Assembly: GCA_014529385.2 (NCBI GenBank)
Contig: CM043942.1
Coordinates: 111,096,141-111,160,140, forward strand
Source: Adiantum capillus-veneris
Taxonomy: Eukaryota > Streptophyta > Polypodiopsida > Polypodiales > Pteridaceae
Length of the DNA: 64,000 nucleotides
Direction: 5' to 3'
Translations under genes and position numbers: made by a program
In this document: piece by piece, positions 33,631 through 44,456 of the stretch
Numbering within the stretch: position 1 is the stretch's first letter
How the letters are laid out: each line of letters begins with the position of its first letter
Notes under the pieces: model-generated
Databases searched by the model: none
What the model saw: only the letters and a program-made list of their open reading frames with translations
Told to the model about the DNA's origin: nothing

Positions 33631-34370
33631 TTATGATGTTCAATCATAGGGAAACTTTGCCACCCTATGGCCATAAGTCCATAGGGTTGTCTAACCAGCA
33701 TAAAGAGAAACCTTTTACACCATGATCTATATTATGTTGAGTAAAAATATCAAAGGCTTGTGATAAGATGACCAAAATGTAACCTATGTCCAAAGGCTAT
33801 AGATTGATTTGATTTTCTCTACAAGGTACTCCATATAGTCCCTATAGCCATAGGGCTATAGGTGGTACATATATAAAATCATTCTACAATATTAGGATTA
33901 TAATTATCTCTCTTTTTATAACCTATAAGAAATCCTTTTTGTATGGTCCTAATTCCATAACAAGACATATTTTTGGCTTTCATAGAGTCTTAACAATATC
34001 CACAAAGAGCATCCTATGGCCATTAGGCCATAGGCTAAAATGTGGGTTTCTTCTAAAACCATACAAAGGGCATCCTATTACCCTCTTCCACCCTATGGCC
34101 ATAAATCCATAGGGTTCTCTAACTAAAATAGAGGGAAAACCCTTTGGCACTATGATCTATGTTATGTTGAGTAAAAAGATCAAGGCTTGTGGTGAGATCA
34201 CCAAAATATATCCTCTGTCCAAAGTCTATATATTTATGCTAGTTCTCTATAGGGTACCATTAGGGCCCTATAGCTCTATGGCTATAGGGTGGCACATATA
34301 TAGATCATTATAAAATCTTAGGACTATAATTTCATCTCCTTTGATACCTATAAGAAATCCTTTTTGTACC
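33330..34370. repeat. CCATAGG-rich degenerate repeat
   Basis: Many copies of GGCCATA(G)GG and its complement CCCTATGGCC occur with partly repeated spacers, for example 'ccatagggtt' near 33685 and 34106. The stretch 33733-33860 is echoed at 34160-34280. It is related to the larger array at 46015-48050. Confidence 0.75.
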
Positions 34371-34839
34371 CTTTGATTCCACGACCAAAGGATGTCAATA
34401 TATGTTTTAGGGCAAGACTACTTCCTTGTTCATGCTCACAAGCATGACACAGACAACATACTTATCATCCGATGACACGACTAACCCGTAGGTGCATGGA
34501 GGCAATCTCGTTAGCTTGTCAGGGTGAGACCAATCTACACATACACACTTCTATGATGCATCAATCATTAACCCTTGTAGAATGCAACCCACTCTATCCC
34601 TAAACACTCACAACACCGTTTACACCTCAAATGAACTCGGAATTGCATCAAAGTTACTAGGCACCATCCTCTCAATAGGATATACTTACCTATAAGTCTA
34701 ATCTCACCAGATTTGAACCCTAGTGATCTCGAATACGATCGTGATAGACTCACTGGTCATAATCCAAAAGTGCGCAAAACCTAAGTTTATGAGTATCTAT
34801 GTGTAGCTAATCTCTTTCTCATTCCATAAAGCACTTGAT
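34371..34839. other. No recognisable gene
   Basis: No frame with recognisable motifs. This stretch flanks the LTR of element X. Confidence 0.5.
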
Positions 34840-35329
34840 TGTTGAAAACAGACACTGTTTGTGCTACTTACAAGCAAAACAAGCTCGAGAAAGGATTGAT
34901 TGCGAACAACTCGAAAATGTGAATGCGTGGCGTGGGCTCGTAGCTCTCGGAGAGGCTACCGCGATGGTGTGGCCACGTTGTGAATCCGGTGAGGGAGAAG
35001 CGCGTAGCGAAGAGGATAAGACACACACACACACTCTCTCTCTCTCTCTCAGACTCGTACGACACATGATTAATATTCAAATGTTATCCTAAAAAATGGT
35101 TCTAAGGCGACTTTTATACTTTAGTCACCTTAGCTCAAAAATGTACATGAGTTTGCCTTCATCATAATTACAAAGTGGAAACACGTCTGGGTCTTGACTG
35201 ACTGATTAATCTTTACATAACCCAGAAAAGTGGATCAAAATGATAAGTCGTCTTTGAGATAAAAATGGGAATTTGATAGGCTTTACAAGGTGGGCTCATT
35301 ACCACAGTTGGACAAGTTGGGCTCCAACA
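34840..35329 (-). mobile_element. Element X 3' LTR
   Basis: On the minus strand it starts TGTTGGAGCCC directly after a purine tract and plausibly ends TTTTCAACA at 34840, giving about 490 bp. A TATAAAA box lies at 35112-35118 (minus sense), and a GA/GT-rich tract at 35019-35048 lies downstream of it. The 5' partner LTR is not in the window, so the inner boundary is inferred. Confidence 0.65.
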
Positions 35330-35345
35330 CTCTCCCCCTCCTAGT
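35330..35345 (-). other. Element X polypurine tract
   Basis: The minus strand reads CTAGGAGGGGGAGAG immediately before the LTR start, a strong polypurine tract. Confidence 0.8.
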
Positions 35346-35422
35346 TCATGTCTGCCACGACATGATCGTCTTTGCTTCAGTGTCGATGTCTTCCTTCCTG
35401 GTTGATTTGATGTAGAAACGCA

Positions 35423-36733
35423 TCATATCGCATAGACTGGGCTTGCCATTAATGGGCCAAATTTTTTGGATTTGTACATGAAGAAGCCTGTGTAAAATGC
35501 CTCTTCGAATGTTTGGAGATGGCAGCTTGGCAGAAACATTAGCCGTTTGAAGTAGGCATACAACACTGGCTCTGTAGGTGGCCCACTTAGATCATATGAC
35601 AGCTCTGATATGCTTCTTTCTATATTCATGTACTCTGATGTCCAACTTTCTGAGAACACTGTGAGACAGGCCAAAAAAGTCCGAGCTATTTTACATAGAA
35701 TCTTGCAGGATAGGTCAGGAGTGCCTCCAAATTCTGCTATGGGGTCCTAAAGGGTTTTCACCATGTAAGAACCGGATATTCTCTCTCCCTCGTCAGGCCC
35801 TGGCAATACTAGATAGTTCAGCCATGTAGGATTTCTGCTTTGTAAGGCTTTATGTTGGCTGTAAGTGTAAGTTCGGGGTGTTGGGGAAAAAGTCCTATCA
35901 TTCCTCAGCTCAGGCGGTGCATTGACTAAGTGGATCAAGTTGTTAGGGTGATCCAAAAGCCATTGACGCCTCCACTTTGGATGGCTGTCTACTATCCTGT
36001 TTTGCTGTTCTTGATCCTGTAATTCTCCTTCAAATATTGGCACTTGTTCTTCCTTTGGGAGCTGCCGTTGATGTGTTAGAGTTTCATATTTCAGCAGAGC
36101 ATAGGGTAACATAGGGGCATTCCATTATTCCCATAGCTCTGCTGCTGCTGTCTTGCCTGATCTGGAGAGCCCTTGTAGCATCTCCTTCTCTAGTTGCATG
36201 GCCTTGTACCACATCATCTCTGATTGCTTTTCCATTTGTTCGGCTAGCTTCTGCTCTTCAACTTTTTTGACTAAATCTTCGTCTTCTTCTTGGTTTTTGG
36301 AGCGAGTCTGATCAGTCTGCGTATTTGGGGCCTCATGGTCATCTGATTCTTCCTCATAGTCATCTTCACCCCCATATATTTTTGCCAGTCTAGTGAAATC
36401 CATGGCTGCTTGCTTCAGGTGCACCCGTACCCGCCCTTGGCTTTGCCTTGCAGCTTGGAGACTTGCAATTTGTGCAGCCATTGTTCTAATATTGATTTGG
36501 AGAGTTTGAAATTCCATCTCCTTTTGGGCTGCAGACTCCTCTAACTCTTTTACCCTGATGTGAAAATTTTCATTTTCCTCCCTGAGGGACTTGGAAACAA
36601 TGCTTTCTATTTCATTGTCATGAGCTAGTCCTTGTTGCTGTTCACTTTGTAAGTCCGAAATTTGCCTTTGTAATTGATCCTCTGCTCTAAGCGCACTTTC
36701 GGCTATCATTAAGCGCTGTTTTCTTTCCAATTC
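35423..36733 (-). pseudogene. Unrecognised coiled-coil protein beside LTR X
   Basis: One minus-strand frame runs about 437 codons with only two in-frame stops (TAA near 36125, TAG near 35747); the three open parts share a frame. The N-terminal half is a long charged, heptad-like coiled coil (QLQRQISDLQSEQQQ, FHIRVKELEESAAQKEMEFQ), then an acidic segment (EDDYEEESDD) and a second helical stretch (KKVEEQKLAEQMEKQSEMMW). The C-terminal half is globular-looking, with WRRQWLLDHP and VLYAYFKRLMFLPS. I see no knuckle, protease, RT or membrane segment. It ends about 78 bp before the polypurine tract. It could be a third (env-position) ORF, a Gag of unknown type, or a captured host gene. Confidence 0.6.
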
Positions 36734-36734
36734 G

Positions 36735-37662
36735 TGGCCACAATAGGTTGCTTCTTGCTCAACCATGATATACATGAACTGCCAAGCATGAAACAAAACC
36801 CACTTGTGGACACTCGCGTGTCAAAACACCCAGCCCAATCTGAGTCCGAAAAAGCATGTAAGTCTGGCGGCAATGATCCCTCCTTGGGATAAAACAAGCC
36901 AAGATGTAAAGTGCCACTAAGGTAGCAGAAAATCCTCTTGACAGCCTGCCAATGCTAAGACCCTGGGCTATGCTTAAATCTGCTGACCTGTGAGACTGCA
37001 AACTGAATATCTGGCCTCGTGTTGCATATATAAATGATGCAGCCAACAGCAGTTTGGTAAAGAGTGACATCAGCAGGATCACCAACATCATGTAGACTCA
37101 ATTTCAAACCTGTTTCCATGGGAGTGGCAATAGGTTTGCAATCCTCAAGTCCAAACTTACATAGCAATGTCTCTATGTAACTTTTCTGACACAAGGCAAT
37201 ACCACCATCACACTGCTTAAACTGTATACCCAAGTAATGATGCAACAACCCCAAATCTTTCATCTTGAAAGTAGCATTCAAATCAGCCTTAAATTCAGCA
37301 ATATGTCTCTCATTTGGTCCAATGATCAGCAAATCATCAACATAAAGAACCACGATGAGAAATACATCACCCTCACACTTTACATACAATGTGCTTTCTG
37401 TTGGATTGTTACAACAGCCTCATTTGACCAAATGAGTGTCAGATTTCTCATACCAAGCACGAGGAGATTGCTTCGACCCATACAAAGCCTTGTTACATTT
37501 GCACACTTTGTCCTCTTGTCCTTTTATGACAAAACCGCGAGGCTGCGTTACATAAACTTCCTCAAATATGTCACCATTCAAGAAAGCAGTAACAATGTCT
37601 GATTGATGTACATCCCAACCAAAATGAGCTGCCAATGCACATAGAAAACGCACAGTAGTCAT
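36735..37662 (-). pseudogene. C3 RT (C-terminal half) and RNase H start
   Basis: The minus strand carries HQSDIVTAFLNGDIFEEVYV and ALYGSKQSPRAWYEK, then after a stop and frame change YVDDLLIIG (catalytic YVDD at about 37331-37350), the long YLGIQFKQCDGGIALCQKSY region, and RNase H with SDSDWAGCFD and SSCISWLSKKQ. The frame is then lost at the junction with element X. Confidence 0.88.
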
Positions 37663-38417
37663 ATGACAAGTGGGAGAAAAAGTCTCTCATAATCTATGTC
37701 TTTTTGCTGTGCATAACCCTTTGCAACAAGTCGAGCCTTATGGCGATCAGTCTCACCATCCGGCTTGCGTTTCAACTTGTAAACCCACTTTGTAGCAATG
37801 GCCTTTTTGCCAGGAGGCAAATCACATAAAGTCCATGTGTCATTTTCTATAAGTGCATCATATTCTGATTGCATGGCAGCCATCCAATTTTTTGAATTCT
37901 GTGCTTCATCAAAAGTCAGAGGCTCCTCAACATCATGTAAGCTAGACACAGCCAAAGCATAACAATATGATGCATAAGATGCATGGCGAGAGCCTGAACG
38001 AGTACGACTAGACAAAGGTGCATCCAATTTACTGTCACGCAAAGTGTGCACCAACCATTTTGGCATACCTCTAGCCTGCTCATTTTCAGCCCTTTCCTCA
38101 TCAAGTACATCATGTACATCTGCATCAGTAATAGGCTGATCTAAAACATTTTCAGAAACCCCCATAGGCTGTACATTTGCCTCATTGGAACTTACATTCG
38201 TATTTCCACCACTGAAAAGAGGCAACAAAGTGTCATAAATGTCCTGTGAGCTTACATTACTGTCTCTAGTACATGACAGCAAGGGCTGAACAGAATCTTC
38301 CACAAACACTACATCCCGTGAAACCAGAATACATTTTGTTTGCGGATGATACAACCTGTAACCTTTGCTTTCAGCACTATAGCCAACAAAAATACATTTG
38401 ATAGCCTTATCGTCCAA
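37659..38417 (-). pseudogene. C3 integrase C-terminus and RT N-terminus
   Basis: An open 252-codon segment. It begins with the KCIFVGYSAESKGYRLYHP motif that closes copia integrase, continues through a variable linker, and enters RT with MQSEYDALIENDTWTL and HKARLVAKGYAQQ. It stops just after YERLFLPLVI, where a functional copy would read YxETFSPV. Confidence 0.85.
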
Positions 38418-38426
38418 TTTTCTGCG

Positions 38427-39128
38427 CTACACTTGTGGCACTAAAGCATATGCCAAACAACCAAAAACACGCATGTGCTCAATAGAAGGCTTTCTATCAT
38501 GCCATGCTTCATATGGAGTAATAGACTGCAAAGATTTCGTAGGACACCTGTTAAGTACATAAGTGGCACACATGATGGCCTCAAGCCAAAAAGAATGCGG
38601 CAAAGCTTGACTTTTGACCATACATCGTGCCATTTCCGTAAGTGACCTATTTTTCCTCACAGCAACACCATTTTGCTGAGGTGTATAAGACATTGTACAT
38701 TAGTGTTTTATCCCACGGCTAGTCAGAAATGCATTGAATTCATGAGACATATACTCCCCCCCTCGATCGGAACGGAGGGTGCCCATAGTACATTTCCAGA
38801 CATTTTCAGCCATAGCCAGGAAATTTTTTGAAGCACATAAATACTTCGGACTTTTCTTTAAGCGGAAATACCCATGCATGCTTGGAGTAATCATCAATGA
38901 AAGTCGTGAAGTATAGGTAATTTCCCAAGGACGGAGTTTGCATGGGCCCACAAACATCACTATGCACAAGCTGCAACCTGCATGTGGCCCGAACTGAACC
39001 ATCCTTTGGAAACTTAGAACGCTGCATCTTACCCAAAATACAGCCTTCACAAACATGTTTGACAGGTGATTCAAGAGGTGGCAAAGAAGCAACCATATCA
39101 GATTTCTGCAAACGCAGCAAAGTGGCAA
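38427..39128 (-). pseudogene. C3 integrase core, second half
   Basis: The minus strand reads LRSDRGGEYMS with the second catalytic Asp, then YTPQQNGVAVRKNRSL. Relatives have Glu at the residue written V (GTG codon, 38658-38660); it is the third catalytic residue, so the enzyme would be dead even without the frameshift near 38810 and the stop near 38701. The downstream segment AIMCATYVLNRCPTK is well preserved. Confidence 0.88.
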
Positions 39129-40674
39129 AATTCAGATGACCAAAACGTGCATGCCAAAGTTTTGCATCTGAAATAGCCCTTGAATCTGCAACAACATTTG
39201 CAAAATTTTGTCCACACTTGTCATACAAAGTGAGCTTATACAGCCCACGGCACAAAAGCCCAGATGCAACAATTTCATCACCAAAACTGAGATCATGAAC
39301 TGTACATCTGTCATCCACAAATTTGACTACAAGTCCAAGTCTAGCAAGTACGGATACAGACAAGAGATTCTTCTTGATCCCAGGTACATAAAGTGCATCA
39401 ACAAGTGTGAAGGAACTGCCATTAGCATCAGTGAGCACAATCTTTCCAACTCCTTGAACTGGATAAGAGGCGTTGTTGGCACAAGTGACTGAATTCCCAT
39501 GAGGGACAGACTCAAGAGAGGTAAACAATTCACGATGTGAGGTAATGTGCTTTGTAGCACCACTATCGAAATACCATACATGTGAATCTGCAGCAACTGA
39601 CAAGCATGCATCATGGACAGCAGGACTGTAAGTGCACTCTGCGCTAAAAGCCCATTTTGCATCAACATCAGCAACATAGTCTCCTTTCACAGAAGACTCA
39701 ACAATGGCTGCATTTGTAGTGGAACCAGCATTTGCAGTGGAACCACCCTCTTTCTTCTTAGCCTCTTTGGCCTTCAACTTAGGACACGACTTGATCAAGT
39801 GATCATTGGCTTTACAATAATGGCAACGCATCTTCTTTTTGCCCTTATCACCAGAATTGCCAGACGAAGTACTGCCAGCAGAAGCATTAGGAACATAATT
39901 TTTGCCACTCGCAGCAGAACCATAAGAAGTGCCTGCATTGCTATTACCACCCTTTCTTTGAGAAGCAATAAAAGCTTGCTCAACTGCACGCTGTCTAGTC
40001 CTGTTTTTTCTGGACAGTAACTCTTGCAACAGCAATGTGCATAATGCATCAAACTTGACAACTTCTGGATTTCCTTGGGTCATCAGTCTCCAGGTACTAG
40101 CAAAAGTCTAGTAGGAATCTGGTAAGGCATCAAGAACAGTCTGCACAAGGGAACTGTCTGAAATGACTTCACCTGTAGAAATAAGCTGCTCATTGATATC
40201 CTTGACACTAGCAAGGAACGTGTCCATATCATCTTCCTCATGCATAATCTTCGACTCCAGCTCTTTACGCAGCAAAGCAATTTTAGCCTCATTGCGGCTT
40301 GCATAAAGACCTGCTAAAATATCCCAAGCCTGTTTTGCAGATTTTGCTGAACGGATGTGAGGAACAATGGTGCGCTTCACAGACAACGCAATCAATGCAT
40401 GAGCCTGCGCATCCTTAACATCCCAACGAGCTTGTTCTGTCGTAGGCAATACAACTCTAACAGCTGCAATCCTTGCAGCAAGAACTGCAACATCCTCAAC
40501 ATCGCCTACATCCTCAGAACTAGGTTGTACATCAATGCCCTGCACAATGTTCCAGACACCTTTTGACACAAGAATATGTTGCATCATATAAGCCCACATA
40601 GGGTAGTTGTCCCCATCCAACCCGTCCTCAGCAGCAAACATCTTCAACACATCTGTGTTGTTGTTGTCAGCCAT
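38806..40674 (-). pseudogene. C3 gag-protease-integrase N-terminus (one stop)
   Basis: The minus frame is continuous from ATG at 40674 to 38806 except for one TAG at 40108 (most simply a former CAG). Gag starts MADNNNTDVLKMF and has a UBN2-type core. The knuckle CHYCKANDHLIKSC is at 39784-39825. The protease active site DSGAT is intact at 39553-39567, followed by LWHARFGHLN, the HHCC-like region, HSDVCGP and FIDDYSKHAWVF. It is the best-preserved pol gene here. Confidence 0.9.
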
Positions 40675-41022
40675 GGTAAATGCTGCACCTGATGTGAAAA
40701 CTGCCCGAAAATAGGAGAAACGGAGCGGGAAGAACCTGTGCTATATAGCACAAACCGTAGAAGACTATAAGGCACCTGTTATGCAGAAATTGACACTGAC
40801 AGAAATTCTGCACAAAATGACGAAATAGCCTGTGTAGTACTGCCTGTAGTGGAAACGAAGGCCGAAATGAGCCCAAATCAAAATTCTGAGCAGACCGAGC
40901 TCTTTGAGCATTCCCAAAATATTTGTCGACCTGCGAACGCTTGCCAAAGCTCACTGAAATCGGAGAAAGTGAGCATGTGTGTGCTGGAGCAGCCGGCGAC
41001 TAAGCCCGGGAGGACGTGACCT

Positions 41023-41034
41023 GCTCTGATACCA
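41023..41034 (-). other. C3 primer-binding site, initiator tRNA-Met
   Basis: TGGTATCAGAGC on the minus strand, 2 nt from the LTR. Confidence 0.93.
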
Positions 41035-41036
41035 AT

Positions 41037-41263
41037 TGTTGGAACTAGGGTTGCAGAGAAACACACACAACTTGGAAAGGACAAAGGAAGCTCAAGGCAC
41101 ACAATAGAGAGTGTGTTACTTAGTGTGCAATGGAAAGATTGATAGCCCTAGAGTGATGGGCGTATATACAATGCACGGGGGAAAAAACCTCCTAAAGAGG
41201 GAAAAAATGCCCCGGCGGTCCTAGTGTGTTCACACACATCACTACCACATGTATATGGTAACA
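41037..41263 (-). mobile_element. C3 5' LTR (227 bp)
   Basis: On the minus strand it runs TGTTACCATATACATG to TTCCAACA and closely matches both C4 LTRs. Confidence 0.92.
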
Positions 41264-41450
41264 ATTTAGTATGAACATCCATTTTTGGGTGATTTGTAGT
41301 ATTGATGTTGAGTTGTGTACACAATAGTTCAAACACAACTCTATAGAAATAACTGTTAAACTTGGGAGCACGATCATTCACAATATTGAAGGGAAACCTA
41401 GACAGTCTATACAGATTGTCAACAAATAACTTAACCATATTTGGAGTTTA
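41264..41450 (-). pseudogene. Chromovirus integrase relic C
   Basis: The minus strand encodes LVKLFVDNLYRLSRFPFNIVNDRAPKF to NHPKMDVHTK, a second copy of relic B, also with Lys (AAA) at the catalytic-Glu position. C3 is inserted directly after this codon. Confidence 0.82.
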
Positions 41451-42880
41451 GAATGTGTATTTTGTTGGAGTAAATTTGCAAAGCTTAGTCAACTGATCTC
41501 CTACCACTCTCAGGGTCATAGTGTATGAACACCGGACCAAAATTATGGAAGAATATATTGGAGAAGATATGTCAACTTATTGCCTTGGAATCATAGGGTT
41601 CATATACATTAGGGACTTATATTTCTTAGCTTGTGATTAAGGTTCAATATTCTATTGAGAATAAAATAAGTTCTTCTATTGTGAATTGATGGTGTATGTA
41701 TTGCAAATAGCTAGATTAAAACATATATTCAACATTTGTTGTAAATACCAATTACTTGCTTAGATAGTAAACATCGAGTATCAAAGTGCAAATGGTTTAT
41801 GAAGCATTTGTCCTTTGGATTATGTGAAGATCTAGTTCTTCAATTCCAACGAGATTTAATTCAAAGATATAAAGTGCGAGTATTTTGGTCCAAATATGAT
41901 TTTGTTTTTCTTCTAGATGATGCAGAGAATTGAAATTCATATCTTGAATTTTTTTTAATAGAGGGAAGCTAGGACCACTATAATTTTAGCTTGTCATGTA
42001 GCAATCGGAACATTGTATCGAGGTTTATTGCAAAGAAATGATTGTATAATGTATGACAATTGTTTAAGTTTGTAAATTGGATTGTATTTTAAGGTGTTAG
42101 ATCAAAGACAACCAAATGCATTGAAGTGAAATTCTTAGACCTATTATTGAACATCGTATGATGTGTTTGCACTTTCAAAAAACTTCCTTTTGAATTTTGT
42201 GACCTTGATTAGTTTCTTGAGCATATTTTCCTAACATATCAAAGATATACAACCCTTTCAATTCTTTCAAAAATTCCAACGTCCTATATTTTTGAAGATT
42301 TCGGCACACAACCAAGTTTACATACAAGGTTATTAGGAACATTGAGAAACGTAAATGTGTTATTGAATTTAATAATAAAAGAAATAATTATTTGTGATCA
42401 TGTGACTTTAAAATCAAGAAAACCACGAAATTTAAGACATAGAAAACTATCTAGCATTTAAAATGAGCACCTACAAAGCTATTGTTGATTCTCTTTTCAA
42501 TGCTCCCATTTGCACTCTGAAATATATTGTTAGTATTAATTGTACTTTTCTCTTTCCATAAGGGCATAGGTTATTGTCCAAATCCAAACTCCTTTTATAG
42601 TCTACACTTGTAAAGGACCCTATGGTCTTCAACCATAAGGGTGGGATAATTTATGCATCACATGTTTTTAGCATATTTGGACTTATTGTGTGATGGTCCA
42701 AGTGACACTTAAGAAGCCAAGATAAATAGGATCCACTACAGACTCTTATGTTAAAATCATACCATGCTATGGTAAAACCATACAAAGGGTACCCTATTCC
42801 CCTTGGTCCATAGGGTCCCAATACAGAGCCCCTATAGATACAATTAGGTCACCAATGATCAGGGGCCATTGAGTACTCCT
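41276..42880. repeat. Duplicated block, copy 2
   Basis: Copy of 31975-33630 in the same orientation with scattered substitutions and small indels. It stops at 'gagtactcctgtgatagg' (42880), where the HSE-LTR composite begins, whereas copy 1 continues into the CCATAGG repeat. Confidence 0.85.
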
Positions 42881-42889
42881 GTGATAGGA

Positions 42890-43645
42890 CTATTTTTCCA
42901 AGTTCTTAAAGTAAAAAAGAATGCAATAGGTTAGATCTTTTGCTAAATATGGTTTAAAATATTTTTGAATAGTTTATGAGATAGAGAGTATTAGTCATAC
43001 AAAAATGAGTTCGAGATATCAAGGAATTAAATATATTTTCTTCTAGAAACTTCTAGATCTTTTAGAACCCGATAGGTTCTCCCTTTTAAAACATTCTCAC
43101 ATTTTTAGAACCCTCTAGGTTCTTCTAGAATCCTCTAGGTCCTTCCTCAAGATTCTAGAGCTTTGTAGATTCTTTTAGCTACTTTTTGGGTCTTCTTGAT
43201 ACTTCCAGAACCTTTTAGAATCTACTAGATGCTTATAGAACCTTTTAGAATCCCCTAAAGCCTTCTAGAATCTTCTAGATTCTTTTTTATTCTTCTAGAT
43301 ATTTCCAAAACCTTCTACATTTTACATGTTTGTAGAATGTTGTAGAACCTTATAGAATCTACTAGATGCTTCTAGAACATTCTAAAATTCTCCTAGGAGC
43401 TTGCATCCATGACAACATGCTCCGAGGCATCCCCTTGTCTAGGGATGAGTTTAACAAGGGCAGGTTGTCCCTCTTGATGTAGGGATAGGGTTCGATTAAA
43501 ATTATTGATGAAACAACCTTTTGCCGGTGTATGTGAGACCACGGATTCTATACGTTGTCTCAACTCCTTCCCTCTTTCCCCTTATGTGCGAAAACCTCCA
43601 AGCTTGGTTCAAAGTGGTCCCTAGACTCTAGCTCATGGACTAACA
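42890..43645 (-). mobile_element. HSE-bearing chromovirus LTR, copy B
   Basis: Reverse-strand relative of the LTR at 16496. On the minus strand it starts TGTTAGTCCATGAGC after a purine tract (43646-43660). It holds an even longer TTCTAGAA-type array (about 43020-43410), including TTCTAGAACATTCT at 43370-43383. The array is more degenerate than copy A. Confidence 0.75.
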
Positions 43646-43660
43646 TTACTCCCCCCTTGG

Positions 43661-43915
43661 AAAAGCATTTTCTTCCTTTAAAAAAAGGAGAAATTTTCCT
43701 CATAAGAACACTAATGTTTTCCAAAGTGGCACCTTCCTCAGGGTTGTCTTTCCGCTTGCATTGACGAATGCTTGTCGACGCACATGGTGATGGGATACAC
43801 TAAATCATGATAGTCAAGACCATACTCTTGCTCATGTGGCTAGGTTTGAGGTTCAATGAAAGCAACCAAAATATACTCGTCAATGGCATTGGGGTCCCTA
43901 TGCAAGTGTTTACGT
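43661..43915 (-). pseudogene. Chromodomain relic, copy B
   Basis: Reverse complement of 16235-16490, with the same chromodomain tail reading and the same 'gggaccacaatgtcatt'-type upstream sequence. Confidence 0.78.
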
Positions 43916-44125
43916 TGTTAGGAATATCTTGGATGAGCATAAAGTCACTAAGTCGTGCCAAAAATCTTGTCGACTAGACTCATGTATATATGTGTACATA
44001 GGCCTGCAAGTTTTGGAAGTGGCCCTGTAAAAAATCATGTACAAAGTTGTGATTTTGGCAAGCTTGAATGCTGATATTTTGGCCTTTGCGTCATAGGCCA
44101 ACTTAGAGCATGGAGGATTTTCTTC
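43916..44125 (+). mobile_element. G1-family LTR fragment
   Basis: In LTR sense it starts TGTTAGGAATATCTTGG and matches the first ~200 bp of the family. It is cut short by the compact LTR element at 44126. The junction with the chromodomain relic at ACGT is the same as at 16230/16231. Confidence 0.78.
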
Positions 44126-44187
44126 TGTTGGGTTGTGGCCTAAGGGGGGTGAAGCCTTTGCAGCATGGTGAGCACGTGCAACAGAAA

Positions 44188-44190
<3 letters not shown>

Positions 44191-44255
<65 letters not shown>
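44191..44255 (+). repeat. (GA)n microsatellite in left LTR
   Basis: 65 bp of GA at the homologous place to 45735-45815 in the other LTR. Confidence 0.95.
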
Positions 44256-44258
<3 letters not shown>

Positions 44259-44456
44259 TTGACACAACTTGAAAAACAAAAACATGCTTATTGATTGATG
44301 ATACTTTCTTAAAACCTTACAATGTATATAAAGCCAAAAGAGGCCATGCAAACTTGACTTGCAACTGAACCGGTGGCCTACAACTGCATGCATTATGAGA
44401 GTGTTCCCACAGGCTAAAAGGCTAAGACACCAGACAAAGGGCTTGAATCCCCAACA

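Larger units (their letters stand above)
36734..41263 (-). mobile_element. Copia element C3, 3'-truncated
   Basis: A minus-strand Ty1/copia element: 5' LTR (41037-41263), primer site, gag, protease, integrase, RT and the first part of RNase H. At 36734 the RNase H sequence stops after IVAT and joins element X, so the 3' end and 3' LTR are missing. Its close relative C4 (49904-52290) shows what the 3' end should be. C3 sits inside gypsy integrase relic C. Confidence 0.9.

Noticed and set aside
35423-35674. Env-like glycoprotein
   Set aside because: The position before the 3' LTR fits, but no signal peptide, membrane anchor or fusion-like segment is visible, so I call it unrecognised instead.
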